From the NCBI GenBank assembly GCA_017622175.1, contig JAGARQ010000041.1:1-44713 (forward strand): a stretch of 44,713 bases of DNA, given 5' to 3'. A program made the translations under genes and the position numbers. A model generated the notes under the pieces. That model had not been told where the DNA came from. It worked only from the letters and a program-made list of their open reading frames with translations, and ran no database searches. Shown one piece after another: positions 7,202-16,274 of the stretch; the stretch's first letter is position 1, and every line of letters starts with the position of its first letter. Origin of the DNA: Bacilli bacterium (lineage in GTDB: Bacteria; Bacillota_I; Bacilli_A; RF39; UBA660).

Positions 7202-9322
7202 TTAATTACTTTCCTTTTTATATTGTAATGGTCTTTCTACCTTTACACCATTATATTTACTTTTAGCTTTCAAATCATTAATTACACTCGTAAAATCTAA
7301 TGGCTCATCTTCCTCACTACTTTGAGCCATAGCCATTGTATAATAATCAATTGCTTTAGAAAAATCACCATCATAAGTAGTTTGTCTATAACAATTACCT
7401 AGTCGGGCAAAGATAAAGCTTCTCGGTTTCTCAAGCTTAGGCATAACTGATTGATATAAATCAATTGCCTCTGCATATTCCCAATTTTTATATTTTTGTT
7501 CAGCTAATTTTAATGTTTCCCCAATATTAACATATGGACCAAATTTGTCATAATATCTTAATACTACACGTTTATCTCCAGTTGCCTCTTGAATTGTAAT
7601 TGCTTGAACTTTTGGAACTTTAACAGCAGCAGCCACAACACTTGAAATTTCTTCATCACTCATTGGTTCTAACATAATCATATTAACATCATTTAATATA
7701 TCATCAAGTGCATCAGTTAAACTATATGGAACTTCCATTAAGCTATCAATAGTCTCTAACTTTTCTTCTTGTTCAACAACTGGTAATTCATCTTCTACAA
7801 CCTCTGGTGTTTCTTCTCTAATTTCAACAGGTTGAGTACGTTTTTCTTTAATACCTAACTCTTCTTTAGTTATACCTTCTCTTTCAGCATCTTCAATTAA
7901 CTTTTCATATAAATCATATGTTGGAATTTTAACTCCACCTAATTGTTCAGACATAGATAAAATATCTAAATAAATTGCTGCTTCTTTAAAATTCTTACGA
8001 GCAACATTAAAATAAAAATCTTGAATGTAAGTAGCAACACTAAAATCAAATTCATCTCTACTTAATGTTGATAATAATAAAATTGGTTCACTAAAACTAA
8101 CATCATTTTTTAAAACACTTAACTTAATTAAATCTGCAACATATCCTCTAAATTCACTTTTTCCAATAGAATTTAAATACTCATCTAATAAGTCAAATGC
8201 TGTATTAACATCTTGCCCTATTAAACTAGCAGCAATATTAGCAAACACAGTAGCATTATCATTACTAGCCTCTTTAACTTCAGTTTGCTCAACTATCGGT
8301 TCAACATTCTTAGAAACTAAATCCGTTTTATTTAATTCACCATTTATTCTTTCTAATAAAATACCCATAAATTTACTACTCTTACTAAATTTTCTATTAG
8401 CAGAACATCTATAAATTTCTAATAATTTTTCATAATCATGAGCTTTAACAGCATCAGTAAAACTTTTAATTTCTTTTGTATGATCAACTTCAGGAATCTT
8501 ATTATCTCTTAAAATACCAATTAAATCCTCTATAACAATCAAAAATTGTTCATCCGCAGGATTAATACCATGTAGCTCTTTTGCTCTTAATAACATATCT
8601 TTAGCTTCTTCATAAGACCCATTAACAATATAATTATATAACTGATCATGATATAAAACACTTTGATAAATAGCCTTACTTAATAGTTTTTCAGTAATCA
8701 CTACATTAATTTTCTTATCTCTATCAGCAACTAAACTTTTACTTAACTCTAAAGCTTCTTTAAAATTTTGTCTAAAAACAGCATTTCTAATTTTATTTTG
8801 AAGTAATCTATCACTATATCTATTATCATTTGGTAATGTAAGAATATCCTTAAGAGACATCTTTCTTACTCTCTCTTGATATTCTTCTGGTAATTCCATC
8901 ACAAAACTTAAAAGATATAACCACATATTTTGATCTTTTTTGTAGAATTCATTTTCTGTTTCATCCATTACTTTAAAACTCTCAAAAGCTTCCTCAAATT
9001 CACCAGTAATAGCTAAATTTAAAAAAATTCTAGTATGAACAGAACCATTTTTAGGATCAATTTCTAAACATCTTTTTAATCCTTTAAATGCTTTATCATA
9101 TTCTTTATATCTTTTACTAAAAAGTATTTGTGAATATCTAAATAATCCATTAACACTAGCAAGTTCATAATAACCACGTTTAACTCTATTTAATTTACCA
9201 TCCTCAATTAATCTAGTTAAATCTTTATTAGTAAAACCTGCACTTAGTAATTCTTGTGTTGTAAGTACATCTTTATCAATAAACATATCATACATATTCA
9301 TTTCATTTTTAAAGTTTATCAT
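7202..9322 (-). CDS. AbiEi-type winged-helix plus TPR-like repeat protein, function unknown
   Basis: A 706-residue cytosolic protein not matched to a named gene. The N-terminus (about residues 16-55: VLTTQELLSAGFTNKDLTRL then GKLNRVKRGYYEL) matches the winged-helix domain of AbiEi-type antitoxins. The rest is helical with TPR-like pieces: KAFKGLKRCLEIDPKNGSVH near 75-95, and a C-terminal EAIDLYQSV ... FIFARLGNCYR ... KAIDYYTMAMAQS near 620-680; an acidic Glu/Val/Pro linker sits near 505-540. No AbiEii nucleotidyltransferase toxin is adjacent, so it is unlikely to be a simple antitoxin; a DNA-binding or scaffold role is possible. The start ATG at 9322 has GGGAG 8 bases upstream; the longer frame to 9403 would run into the upstream terminator and lacks a ribosome binding site. 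Confidence 0.75.
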   Translation of the reverse strand: MINFKNEMNMYDMFIDKDVLTTQELLSAGFTNKDLTRLIEDGKLNRVKRGYYELASVNGLFRYSQILFSKRYKEYDKAFKGLKRCLEIDPKNGSVHTRIFLNLAITGEFEEAFESFKVMDETENEFYKKDQNMWLYLLSFVMELPEEYQERVRKMSLKDILTLPNDNRYSDRLLQNKIRNAVFRQNFKEALELSKSLVADRDKKINVVITEKLLSKAIYQSVLYHDQLYNYIVNGSYEEAKDMLLRAKELHGINPADEQFLIVIEDLIGILRDNKIPEVDHTKEIKSFTDAVKAHDYEKLLEIYRCSANRKFSKSSKFMGILLERINGELNKTDLVSKNVEPIVEQTEVKEASNDNATVFANIAASLIGQDVNTAFDLLDEYLNSIGKSEFRGYVADLIKLSVLKNDVSFSEPILLLSTLSRDEFDFSVATYIQDFYFNVARKNFKEAAIYLDILSMSEQLGGVKIPTYDLYEKLIEDAEREGITKEELGIKEKRTQPVEIREETPEVVEDELPVVEQEEKLETIDSLMEVPYSLTDALDDILNDVNMIMLEPMSDEEISSVVAAAVKVPKVQAITIQEATGDKRVVLRYYDKFGPYVNIGETLKLAEQKYKNWEYAEAIDLYQSVMPKLEKPRSFIFARLGNCYRQTTYDGDFSKAIDYYTMAMAQSSEEDEPLDFTSVINDLKAKSKYNGVKVERPLQYKKESN

Positions 9323-9372
9323 CAAGTACACTCCCATCATCATTATAGATATATTTATCATATAACAAAACA

Positions 9373-9400
9373 AACAAAAAAAGCAACTATGCAGTTGCTT
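9373..9400 (-). terminator. Terminator after the ankyrin gene
   Basis: Minus-strand stem AAGCAACT / AGTTGCTT with a GCAT loop followed by T run. The TAG stop of the ankyrin gene lies inside the stem and loop. Confidence 0.85.
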
Positions 9401-10079
9401 CATTCATTGTTGAATTAATAATATTTTCTAATATAGAAGATCTATCTCTCATAATTTCAGTCTTAATATACTCCATATTATCATTAATTACATCAATAAT
9501 TTTTCTTACATCCGGTTCTAATTCTTTCTTATCTAAGTTATCAACAATAACTTCTAAATTATTTAACTTAGAATATTTTCCATAGTAAGAATTTCTAATA
9601 CAAGTCTTATAAAGTTTTTTAAATGTAATTAAATCAATATCATTACATCTTTTATCTTCTAATATTTTAAATACCGTATAGATATAATTATTATTAATTG
9701 CTCTATCTAGCATTGTCTCCCCTTTATTGTTTTTAATATTAGGAGTAAAATTCTTTTTCTTAATTAATTGTTCCATAACTCTTAAAGCCCCAACAGAATT
9801 ATCTAGTACTAAGATATGACCAAAAGTATTACCTTCAACATTTTGATGATTAACATCCCAATTTCTTTTCTTCATAACTTCAATTACTAAATCATATTGT
9901 TTTGCCTTTAAAAGTCTTGTAGCAACATCATTACCTACACCATCACAAACATTAACATTAAGTCTGTTTTCTCTTAATAATTTTTCTATTATCTCAAATT
10001 CACCAGTCTTAATAACATTAAATATCTGGGACGGCTCACCGGTACAAGCATCAACTACTTGTTGTTCACTGTAAAACAT
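9387..10079 (-). CDS. Ankyrin-repeat-like protein
   Basis: A 230-residue protein with ankyrin-type repeats between about 20 and 150: KTGEFEIIEKLLRENRLNVN, then GNDVATRLLKAKQYDLVIEV, GNTFGHILVLDNSVGALRVM with LIKKKNFTPNIKNNKGETML, and LDRAINNNYIYTVFKILEDK. The remaining C-terminus is charged helix. Ankyrin repeats bind proteins; the partner is unknown, and there is no signal peptide. The start is set at 10079 by AGAGGTG 6 bases upstream of ATG; the longer frame to 10151 lacks a binding site. A terminator on each side suggests a single-gene transcript. Confidence 0.72.
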   Translation of the reverse strand: MFYSEQQVVDACTGEPSQIFNVIKTGEFEIIEKLLRENRLNVNVCDGVGNDVATRLLKAKQYDLVIEVMKKRNWDVNHQNVEGNTFGHILVLDNSVGALRVMEQLIKKKNFTPNIKNNKGETMLDRAINNNYIYTVFKILEDKRCNDIDLITFKKLYKTCIRNSYYGKYSKLNNLEVIVDNLDKKELEPDVRKIIDVINDNMEYIKTEIMRDRSSILENIINSTMNEATA

Positions 10080-10193
10080 TTTAAACACCTCTTTGTTCAT
10101 GTGACAGCTATATATTCTATCAAAAGAGTTACTATTTGTCAAATTAATCACCCTACTATCGTTATGGTAATTCCTTCCAAGATTTATTCAAAC

Positions 10194-10217
10194 AAAAAAA
10201 CAACTCATAAGAGTTGT
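10194..10217 (-). terminator. Terminator after the CPBP protease gene
   Basis: Minus-strand stem ACAACTC / GAGTTGT with a TTAT loop and a run of seven T. Confidence 0.85.
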
Positions 10218-10226
10218 CTTTAATAT

Positions 10227-11306
10227 TTACACAAAACTCATTAGTATCATCATCACAACACCAAAGGTATTTTGAACACAGTGAACTCCCATATTTACGC
10301 AGATATTATTAGTTTTTGTATAAACATGAGCCATAACTCCACCCATAACCATATATTGTAATGATTGAACTAAAATATTATAAATTCCTGTTTCAGTTCC
10401 AATTGTATGAAGTAATCCAAATAAAACGGCAGATAAAACAATAAATAATTTATCATTTTTAATAAATCTTCTTAATCCACCTCTAAATATAGATTCTTCA
10501 ACAAATGGAGCCCATATAATAGCAAGAGGTCCAACATACCAAAGAGGCATACTATTTAAGCCCGCTTGATTTGCAGTTTCAACATCTCCACCAAGAACCA
10601 TTCTAATAATAGCAGCAACTAATGATAATCCCAACATGATTCCCCACCATTTAAAGATATATCCAATATAACTACCAAAATTCTTTTTAAACTCTTTAAA
10701 ATCTCTTTTTAATCTCTTACCAAATATATATAATGCTAAAGCAAATATTAAAATATAAAATAATACTTCAAAAATTAAACCAACAGTAGCATTCTTAATA
10801 AACATTGGCGCAATAAACTGAGTTGAATAAGCAAGTACTAACACAACAACCCATAATAAATCTTTACCTGTTACTTTTAATTCTCTTAATTTCTTTATTT
10901 CTTTCTTTTCTTTTTTCTCTTTTTTATTAGCATTAATTCCAATAACTAAAACTAAAGCAATTAAAGCAAGTAATGTTATTAAATCACTTAACCCAATTAA
11001 CATAGATATAACTACTAAAGTAATTGTTAAACCCTTCTTAACAGGAACTCTATCTCTAACAAATAACCATAAAAGTATTCCGCCTAAAACTAAAGCAACA
11101 ATAGCAGTTAACCAAACAGAAGAAACCATTGACTCTAATGTATAAACTTCATCCATCATAGCTTGCATTTCCTTTGGCATAGTAGCAAACATCTCTTTTA
11201 TTAGTTCAAGCTGTCCTTTAGCAATACTATTAACATTAAACATAGTATAAACACTCATTAACATCTGTAAAATAGCATAACCAATTAAATAAATTTTTCT
11301 TTTCAT
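10227..11306 (-). CDS. CPBP-family intramembrane metalloprotease
   Basis: Polytopic membrane protein of 359 residues with a C-terminal CPBP (Abi/CAAX-protease-like) domain. The glutamate motif EExxxR is in FVEESIFRGGLRRF near 268-281 and the histidine motif FxxxH in LFGLLHTIG near 299-307. The N-terminal half adds extra helices and a Lys-rich cytosolic loop near 125-145. Bacterial members include peptide-maturation and bacteriocin-immunity proteases; no bacteriocin gene is nearby, so the substrate is unknown. The start ATG at 11306 has AAAGGTG 6 bases upstream. It is flanked by terminators and looks monocistronic. Confidence 0.88.
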   Translation of the reverse strand: MKRKIYLIGYAILQMLMSVYTMFNVNSIAKGQLELIKEMFATMPKEMQAMMDEVYTLESMVSSVWLTAIVALVLGGILLWLFVRDRVPVKKGLTITLVVISMLIGLSDLITLLALIALVLVIGINANKKEKKEKKEIKKLRELKVTGKDLLWVVVLVLAYSTQFIAPMFIKNATVGLIFEVLFYILIFALALYIFGKRLKRDFKEFKKNFGSYIGYIFKWWGIMLGLSLVAAIIRMVLGGDVETANQAGLNSMPLWYVGPLAIIWAPFVEESIFRGGLRRFIKNDKLFIVLSAVLFGLLHTIGTETGIYNILVQSLQYMVMGGVMAHVYTKTNNICVNMGVHCVQNTFGVVMMILMSFV

Positions 11307-11343
11307 AATACACACCTTTCTATTCTATATATTAAAGATATCA

Positions 11344-11386
11344 TAAAAAATTAAAAAAGATTAAGAAAGAAAATTCCTAATCTTTT
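11344..11386 (-). terminator. Terminator after ydjI
   Basis: Minus-strand stem AAAAGATTA / TAATCTTTT with an imperfect inner stem, followed by TTAATTTTTT. Weaker than the others because the T run is interrupted. Confidence 0.55.
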
Positions 11387-11405
11387 AATTGACACTAATT
11401 TACAA

Positions 11406-12566
11406 TTATTTTAGTTTATGACCACAGTTAGCACAGAAATTCATTCCGTTATTTTTAGTTCCACAGTTTGGACAGAATGCCATAGGTTTAGCTTCTGCTG
11501 AATTTCCATCTAACTCTTCTGCATTTTCACCATGAGCAACAACTCCTGGATGTAATGGTTGACCTTGTGAATTTTGAGCACCTGCATATGGATTTGCATT
11601 TTGTACAGCTCCACCAAATACTCCTCCACTTGCCATATTCATCATACCAACACCCATGAATCCATTCATAGCACCACCTGCATTGTTTGCAGCATCTTGT
11701 ACAGCATTTGCATATGCACCAACAAGAGTTCCTTGTTGCATGAAACTATTAGATGATAATTCATAGTTATCAATTTTCTTTTCACTATCTTCATCAAGAG
11801 TAACACTTTCAACAACAAATCCTACGATGCTAAGTCCACGATCACGAATTGGTTGATCGAATACTTTTTCATCCATAACTTTTTTAATTTCATCAGTACT
11901 ACTTGGTAATTCAAGTACTGGTGTTTTATGTTCAGAATTTCCAAGTTCATTTAATACATTTTGGAATGAACCAATTACTTCTGATCTCATTTGTTCAACA
12001 ATTGCATCTTTTCTAAACTCATCAGCAGTTCCAGCAACTTTACTCATAAATACAGCTGGATCAGCAATCTTAAATGTATATTTACCAAAACATTTAACTT
12101 CTACTCTTAATGGACTCATAACTCCAGTCATTTGATTTGGAATTGGATGAGACCAATCTTGGAATGGAACCGGTGCAGGTGTACCAAACTTATTATCCAT
12201 AATTTCTTTAGCATTTAAATAGAAAACAGCTTGTTCCTTATTAGTAGCTCCATTGTATACAAAACGAGTCCACATTTCTTTAAACACTGGTCCAAATTGT
12301 CCAGCAAAGAATGATGGAGATGTAGATTGATCAAATGTATAAATTCCTTCTTCAGCAGTAGCATCAACAATTTTACCACTATCGAAAATCACTGCAATTT
12401 GTCCAGGTGAAACTTGAATAGCACTATCTTTAGAGATAACACCATTTGGAGTTGAAACCCTTCTCATTAATACATCTTGTCCTAAATCCTCACATCTAAT
12501 ATAATCTTTCCATTGATCGTGTAGAGTACTTCCTACAGCCCCTACAGCAGCTTTAATTAATCCCAT
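11406..12566 (-). CDS. ydjI: SPFH-domain protein YdjI with C-terminal zinc ribbon
   Basis: 386 residues. The body is the SPFH/virion-core-like domain (KDSAIQVSPGQIAVIFDSGK near 44-63, VPFQDWSHPIPNQMTGVMSP near 133-152), followed by a Gly/Asn-rich linker and a zinc ribbon FCPNCGTKNNGMNFCANCGH at the end. In B. subtilis YdjI is made with PspA, YdjG and YdjH under the envelope-stress factor SigW and recruits PspA to the membrane. Here it is the last gene after ydjG and ydjH, with AAAGGAG before the ATG. A TATAAT-like element in the 42-base gap after ydjH may give it its own promoter. No pspA is in the window. Confidence 0.88.
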   Translation of the reverse strand: MGLIKAAVGAVGSTLHDQWKDYIRCEDLGQDVLMRRVSTPNGVISKDSAIQVSPGQIAVIFDSGKIVDATAEEGIYTFDQSTSPSFFAGQFGPVFKEMWTRFVYNGATNKEQAVFYLNAKEIMDNKFGTPAPVPFQDWSHPIPNQMTGVMSPLRVEVKCFGKYTFKIADPAVFMSKVAGTADEFRKDAIVEQMRSEVIGSFQNVLNELGNSEHKTPVLELPSSTDEIKKVMDEKVFDQPIRDRGLSIVGFVVESVTLDEDSEKKIDNYELSSNSFMQQGTLVGAYANAVQDAANNAGGAMNGFMGVGMMNMASGGVFGGAVQNANPYAGAQNSQGQPLHPGVVAHGENAEELDGNSAEAKPMAFCPNCGTKNNGMNFCANCGHKLK

Positions 12567-12608
12567 AATTTTTTCTCCTTTTCTATGTTAAATTAATTAT
12601 ATCACACT

Positions 12609-13484
12609 TTATTCTTTAATCCCACTACCACTTTGTTTAGGTTTACTATTTTTATTTGAAGAACCTCCAGAAAGTGGTGCCTTAAATGTCCTTGAACCCA
12701 AAAACATTTCACTAATATCTATTATTTTCATAGTATCTTTATTTAAGAAATCACTGGCAGAAGTTGCTTTTCTAACCATTCTACTACTTAATACTAAAAT
12801 ACCAATAATAATAGCTGTTCCAACTAATGCAAAAATAGACACTTCTAATAAATGTAAACTCTTAGAAACTTTAACTGTACCATCTTGTGAAACTTTAACA
12901 ACTTCTTCATCATCTGATACAACACCTATTTTTACAAACTCACTAATTGAAGTTGTAAAACTTTTACAAGCTTCAAAAAACTTCTTCTCTTTAGTAAGCA
13001 TAAACACATTCTTTAATATTGGCTCCATTCTAGAATCTGGAAACAATTCCACTGCTCTACCATTAGTAGTCATATAAATACCTTTATAATCCCTATCAAT
13101 AAGAAGAATAATTCCATCATTACCAAAATTATTATAATTATAAAAATCTCTTGTATAATCTTTAGAACTACCTTTATTATTCTTACTAATTGTTACTATA
13201 ACATAATCGATCTTTGTTTTATCAATAAAATGTTTTACATGTTTATACAAAGCTTCTTCTTCACCATCAGTAAGTAAATCAGCAAAATCATATATTTTTT
13301 CTTCAGCATTAACTGCTGGTGTACTTAAAATAGCATTCTTATTAGATTCAGCAACTATAACATCAGGTGGAACCAAGTAATTAACTTCTGTTCTAGTATT
13401 TACTCTAGTACTTGCATTAACATTAACAAAACCAAAACATAAACTTACAATTAATAAACTTATTAATAATCTTAATCTCTTCAT
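12609..13484 (-). CDS. ydjH: TPM-domain membrane protein (YdjH-like)
   Basis: Secreted or membrane-anchored protein of 291 residues: signal peptide (RLRLLISLLIVSLCFGF), an extracytoplasmic TPM domain from about 60 to 195 (IYDFADLLTDGEEEALYKHV, IDYVIVTISKN, GNDGIILLIDRDYKGIYM), a membrane helix near 215-240 and a Ser/Gly/Lys-rich cytosolic tail. TPM proteins are often called phosphatases, but activity here is not shown. It lies between ydjG and ydjI, as in B. subtilis. The start at 13484 is chosen because AGGGGGTG sits 4 bases upstream; ATG at 13487 is the alternative. No catalytic claim is made. Confidence 0.8.
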   Translation of the reverse strand: MKRLRLLISLLIVSLCFGFVNVNASTRVNTRTEVNYLVPPDVIVAESNKNAILSTPAVNAEEKIYDFADLLTDGEEEALYKHVKHFIDKTKIDYVIVTISKNNKGSSKDYTRDFYNYNNFGNDGIILLIDRDYKGIYMTTNGRAVELFPDSRMEPILKNVFMLTKEKKFFEACKSFTTSISEFVKIGVVSDDEEVVKVSQDGTVKVSKSLHLLEVSIFALVGTAIIIGILVLSSRMVRKATSASDFLNKDTMKIIDISEMFLGSRTFKAPLSGGSSNKNSKPKQSGSGIKE

Positions 13485-13494
13485 CATACACCCC

Positions 13495-14553
13495 CTATAA
13501 AGCAACTAATACAAATATTAGTCCTATAACAAATAATATAATAAAGAAAATAATTGACCAGAAAATAGTTTCTTTTATACCTATTGGTATATTTCCAATC
13601 ATCTTTCCAGTTTGTCCATTCATTGCAAAAGTATATGTTTTATCTCTATATTTTATATTAAGCATCCATACTGGTAGCATAATATAATGTGTATATCTTG
13701 AACTAACTCTCAATCCATTATTTATAACTTTTTGGTCACTATGACCAACTGTCTTCTGCATAAGTTCAACAGCAGTATCTTTAGTTCTACCAGTAACTCT
13801 TTGTAAACATTCCATCTCACTAACATCATATTTATCCGCTAAAAAACCAGATAAATATGCATGATTGTAAGAAGTAAAATCATTATAATCATATGGTTCT
13901 AATGAATCCATTAAATCATCAGGAAATCTAGTAGAAGCATCTGCTAAAACTTTTAAGAAATCAAAATGTCCCGATTTTCTAATAGAATATCTATCTACTT
14001 TCTTATATTTATATTTTGAATCATTCCAAGTTTTAGTATCACTAGCTTCAAATTCTACCTCACCATTAGCTTCTAAGTCATATGCCCAAAATGGAATATA
14101 AATACCAGAAATCTTCTCTATATTATTAACTGCCTTAAAACTCTTAGGCATCAACAATTTACCTTTAGTAATCTTTTTAAATCCATTAATAGCATCTTCT
14201 TTAGTAGTCTTAAATGGAATAATATAATTTGGTGCTCTACCATTTAAAATTCTTTCTTTTAAGATAGCTGTACTTCCACAATACACACAAAATGTAGCAG
14301 TTGTTGTTTGATCAGCCATTATTTCAGCACCACAATTTTTGCATCGATATAAATCAACATCTCCTATAGTATCTTCAGGTAATAATTGATCTACCATATT
14401 TGCTTCTTGTTGAACCGGTTCTGGATTAGTACTTCTTTGCATTTCTTCTAAAGTAAATTTGCTAGAACAATAAGCACAATCCCACATCTGATTTGTTGGA
14501 TTAAACATAATTGTTGCTCCACAAGCCGGACATTTATTATCAAGTGCATCCAT
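13495..14553 (-). CDS. ydjG: Zinc-ribbon membrane protein YdjG
   Basis: 352 residues. Two zinc ribbons open the protein: KCPACGATIMF ... WDCAYCSSKF and LYRCKNCGAEI ... TFCVYCGS. The middle (about 85-300) is a soluble domain with FKTTKEDAINGFKK, KISGIYIPFWAYD and LPVWMLNIKYRDKTYTFAMN, and one membrane helix closes it. This is the YdjG architecture. It is first in the ydjG-ydjH-ydjI series; in B. subtilis pspA (ydjF) precedes it, but here a microprotein gene with its own terminator does. AGGGGTG precedes the ATG at 14553, and a TATAAT at 14578-14583 is a likely -10. Confidence 0.85.
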   Translation of the reverse strand: MDALDNKCPACGATIMFNPTNQMWDCAYCSSKFTLEEMQRSTNPEPVQQEANMVDQLLPEDTIGDVDLYRCKNCGAEIMADQTTTATFCVYCGSTAILKERILNGRAPNYIIPFKTTKEDAINGFKKITKGKLLMPKSFKAVNNIEKISGIYIPFWAYDLEANGEVEFEASDTKTWNDSKYKYKKVDRYSIRKSGHFDFLKVLADASTRFPDDLMDSLEPYDYNDFTSYNHAYLSGFLADKYDVSEMECLQRVTGRTKDTAVELMQKTVGHSDQKVINNGLRVSSRYTHYIMLPVWMLNIKYRDKTYTFAMNGQTGKMIGNIPIGIKETIFWSIIFFIILFVIGLIFVLVAL

Positions 14554-14634
14554 CTTATCACCCCTATTCTCTATTACATTATAACACAATAGACATTAAT
14601 AAATACAACTAATAAAAATAATTATTTAACTTTA

Positions 14635-14663
14635 CAAAAAAAATAAAGGACTATCCTTTATTT
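14635..14663 (-). terminator. Terminator after the 45-residue microprotein gene
   Basis: Minus-strand stem AAATAAAGG / CCTTTATTT with ATAGT loop followed by eight T. The microprotein TAG stop lies in the loop. Confidence 0.85.
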
Positions 14664-14788
14664 TTTAAACTTGATTCTTTTTCAACAACCTCTATTAACA
14701 TCTTTCCTTCTTTAGAATTACAATCAACGTTAATATTATACAAACCACTTTCTTTTACTACTGTTTCAATCATTTTATCATTATTCAT
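14651..14788 (-). CDS. Predicted 45-residue microprotein
   Basis: Short frame beginning MNNDKMIETVVKESG and ending VVEKESSLKNKG, mixed charge, no membrane segment. GGTGATG sits just before the ATG, matching the ribosome binding sites used elsewhere here, and the stop falls inside a strong terminator, so a real short gene is likely. The pattern (KESGLYNINVDC ... GKMLIEVVEK) suggests a small alpha/beta fold, possibly two strands and a helix. It lies between the class B sortase gene and ydjG. No family recognised. Confidence 0.6.
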   Translation of the reverse strand: MNNDKMIETVVKESGLYNINVDCNSKEGKMLIEVVEKESSLKNKG

Positions 14789-14830
14789 AACATCACCAGT
14801 ATTAGTTTATGTATAAAACAAATTATTATT

Positions 14831-15841
14831 CTAACGATTTACTTCAGATATTAATTTAGCATGAACAACTTTTCTACCCTTATTATCTTCAGTACAAGTA
14901 GATAAAGTAATTATCTTATCAGTTGAACTAACTTCAACAGAAAAATTAACACTACTTTTACTTTTTAAATTATTAAAGAAATTATTTCTACTATTATCAC
15001 TTATAAAATTTGTTTGTAAATAATAACTAGTAGGATCACTATAATAAATAGAAAATATTTCATAAGTATAAATTTTAGTTTCAGTAATAACCAATATTTT
15101 ATGACTAGAATTATTAAACCAATTAGTTGTAAATATATTAGAAATACTACCAAAAGCAGTTTTATTTAATAGATTATGTCCATAAAATATTGTATTATCA
15201 TCCACCATAGATACATTATTTCTATAATCCATAAATGGCCATCCATTAGATGTCTTTTTCTTTTTAAAATTATTATTCAAATAATAATCATTATTAGTTG
15301 TTTGTACAATAGGATAATTTATATTTGTACCATCTACAACTAACCAAGCTTTAACATCATTATTTGTAAGACGTAATTCTGAAAAATTAATATTATTAAT
15401 TCCCATATTCCCATATATCTTATATAAATTTGTTTCAAGTGGCGGTGTATTAGCACCCGGCTCTTCCACCGGAACTTCTTCAACAATTTCTTTATTATTA
15501 ACATTATCATCAATAATTTCTGAAACCACCTTATCATTATCAACAATCATCTCATCCAATTTAACAATCTCATTAGAATCATAAAAAGCTACATAAAAAG
15601 TTGCTATTAATAAAATACAAGAAAATAGTAATACAAAAAAATATTCTGGTCTTTCTTGTCTAGATTTATAATGTTCTAATAAATTATCTAATTTTTTTGA
15701 TTTTTTAAAAAAAACTTTAAATAAACTAGCAACTGCATAAAAATAAAAATAAAAACCTCTAGAAAAAACTAAACACAAAAAGTAAAATCCTTTATGTGTT
15801 TGATTATAAATATATTTAAAAAACTTACCAACTTTTTTCAT
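14831..15841 (-). CDS. Class B sortase
   Basis: Cysteine transpeptidase that attaches surface proteins to peptidoglycan or cleaves a sorting signal. 336 residues: a basic N-terminus with an amphipathic or reentrant stretch near 15-45, a membrane anchor near 68-88, an acidic linker and a sortase domain from about 140. Catalytic residues are visible: His in FYGHNLL (222), Cys in TLSTCTED (316) and Arg in GRKVVHAK (323). The TLSTC motif and the long spacer before it are class B features. The start ATG at 15841 has AGGTGAT overlapping the stop of the upstream small membrane protein, so the two are translationally coupled. No NPQTN-type substrate gene is adjacent. Confidence 0.9.
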   Translation of the reverse strand: MKKVGKFFKYIYNQTHKGFYFLCLVFSRGFYFYFYAVASLFKVFFKKSKKLDNLLEHYKSRQERPEYFFVLLFSCILLIATFYVAFYDSNEIVKLDEMIVDNDKVVSEIIDDNVNNKEIVEEVPVEEPGANTPPLETNLYKIYGNMGINNINFSELRLTNNDVKAWLVVDGTNINYPIVQTTNNDYYLNNNFKKKKTSNGWPFMDYRNNVSMVDDNTIFYGHNLLNKTAFGSISNIFTTNWFNNSSHKILVITETKIYTYEIFSIYYSDPTSYYLQTNFISDNSRNNFFNNLKSKSSVNFSVEVSSTDKIITLSTCTEDNKGRKVVHAKLISEVNR

Positions 15842-15850
15842 AATAATCAC

Positions 15851-16195
15851 CTAAATAATTTCTTCATCAAATTCAGTAACTAAAATTGGTTTATCAAAAT
15901 ACATTGTATTTTCTAATGTTTCAACTTCTACTGGTCTCATAACTAAAGTTTTTTCTAAACTTAACGCCTCAACATCTTCTTCAAGTTGAATTTTTGACAT
16001 TTTAATTGTTTTTTCTAAATTGTCTTCAGTAACCATAGTTGTCTTAGATTGTACTAATTTAATTCTATCAGGTAATAACTTAGTATCAAGAACAACAAAA
16101 GAACTTGTTTTCTTTTCTTCTATAACAGTAATAATAATACCCGTTATAAATGAAACTATTAATATAGCAAAAAATACAATCCATACTACTGTCAT
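15851..16195 (-). CDS. Single-pass membrane protein coupled to the class B sortase
   Basis: 114 residues: one membrane helix at about 3-24 (VWIVFFAILIVSFITGIIIT), then a soluble tail rich in Glu, Thr and Val with repeated K/E-T-hydrophobic units (LEKTIKMSKIQLEED, LEKTLVMRPVEVETLENTM). No family recognised. GAGGG precedes the ATG. Its stop overlaps the sortase ribosome binding site, so the two proteins are probably made together; a sortase accessory or regulator is a guess. Confidence 0.7.
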   Translation of the reverse strand: MTVVWIVFFAILIVSFITGIIITVIEEKKTSSFVVLDTKLLPDRIKLVQSKTTMVTEDNLEKTIKMSKIQLEEDVEALSLEKTLVMRPVEVETLENTMYFDKPILVTEFDEEII

Positions 16196-16235
16196 ATTAT
16201 CCCTCTATTCTATAATAATTATATAACAGCAAATC

Positions 16236-16265
16236 AAAAAGAAAAAGAGAGTTTATACTCTCTTT
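16236..16265 (-). terminator. Terminator after serS
   Basis: Minus-strand stem AAAGAGAGT / ACTCTCTTT with an ATAA loop followed by TTCTTTTT. Confidence 0.8.
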
Positions 16266-16274
16266 ACAAAATCT

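Noticed and set aside
11574-11756. A plus-strand Ser/Thr/Cys-rich frame
   Set aside because: Antisense to ydjI; repetitive composition arises from the Gly/Asn-rich linker of ydjI.
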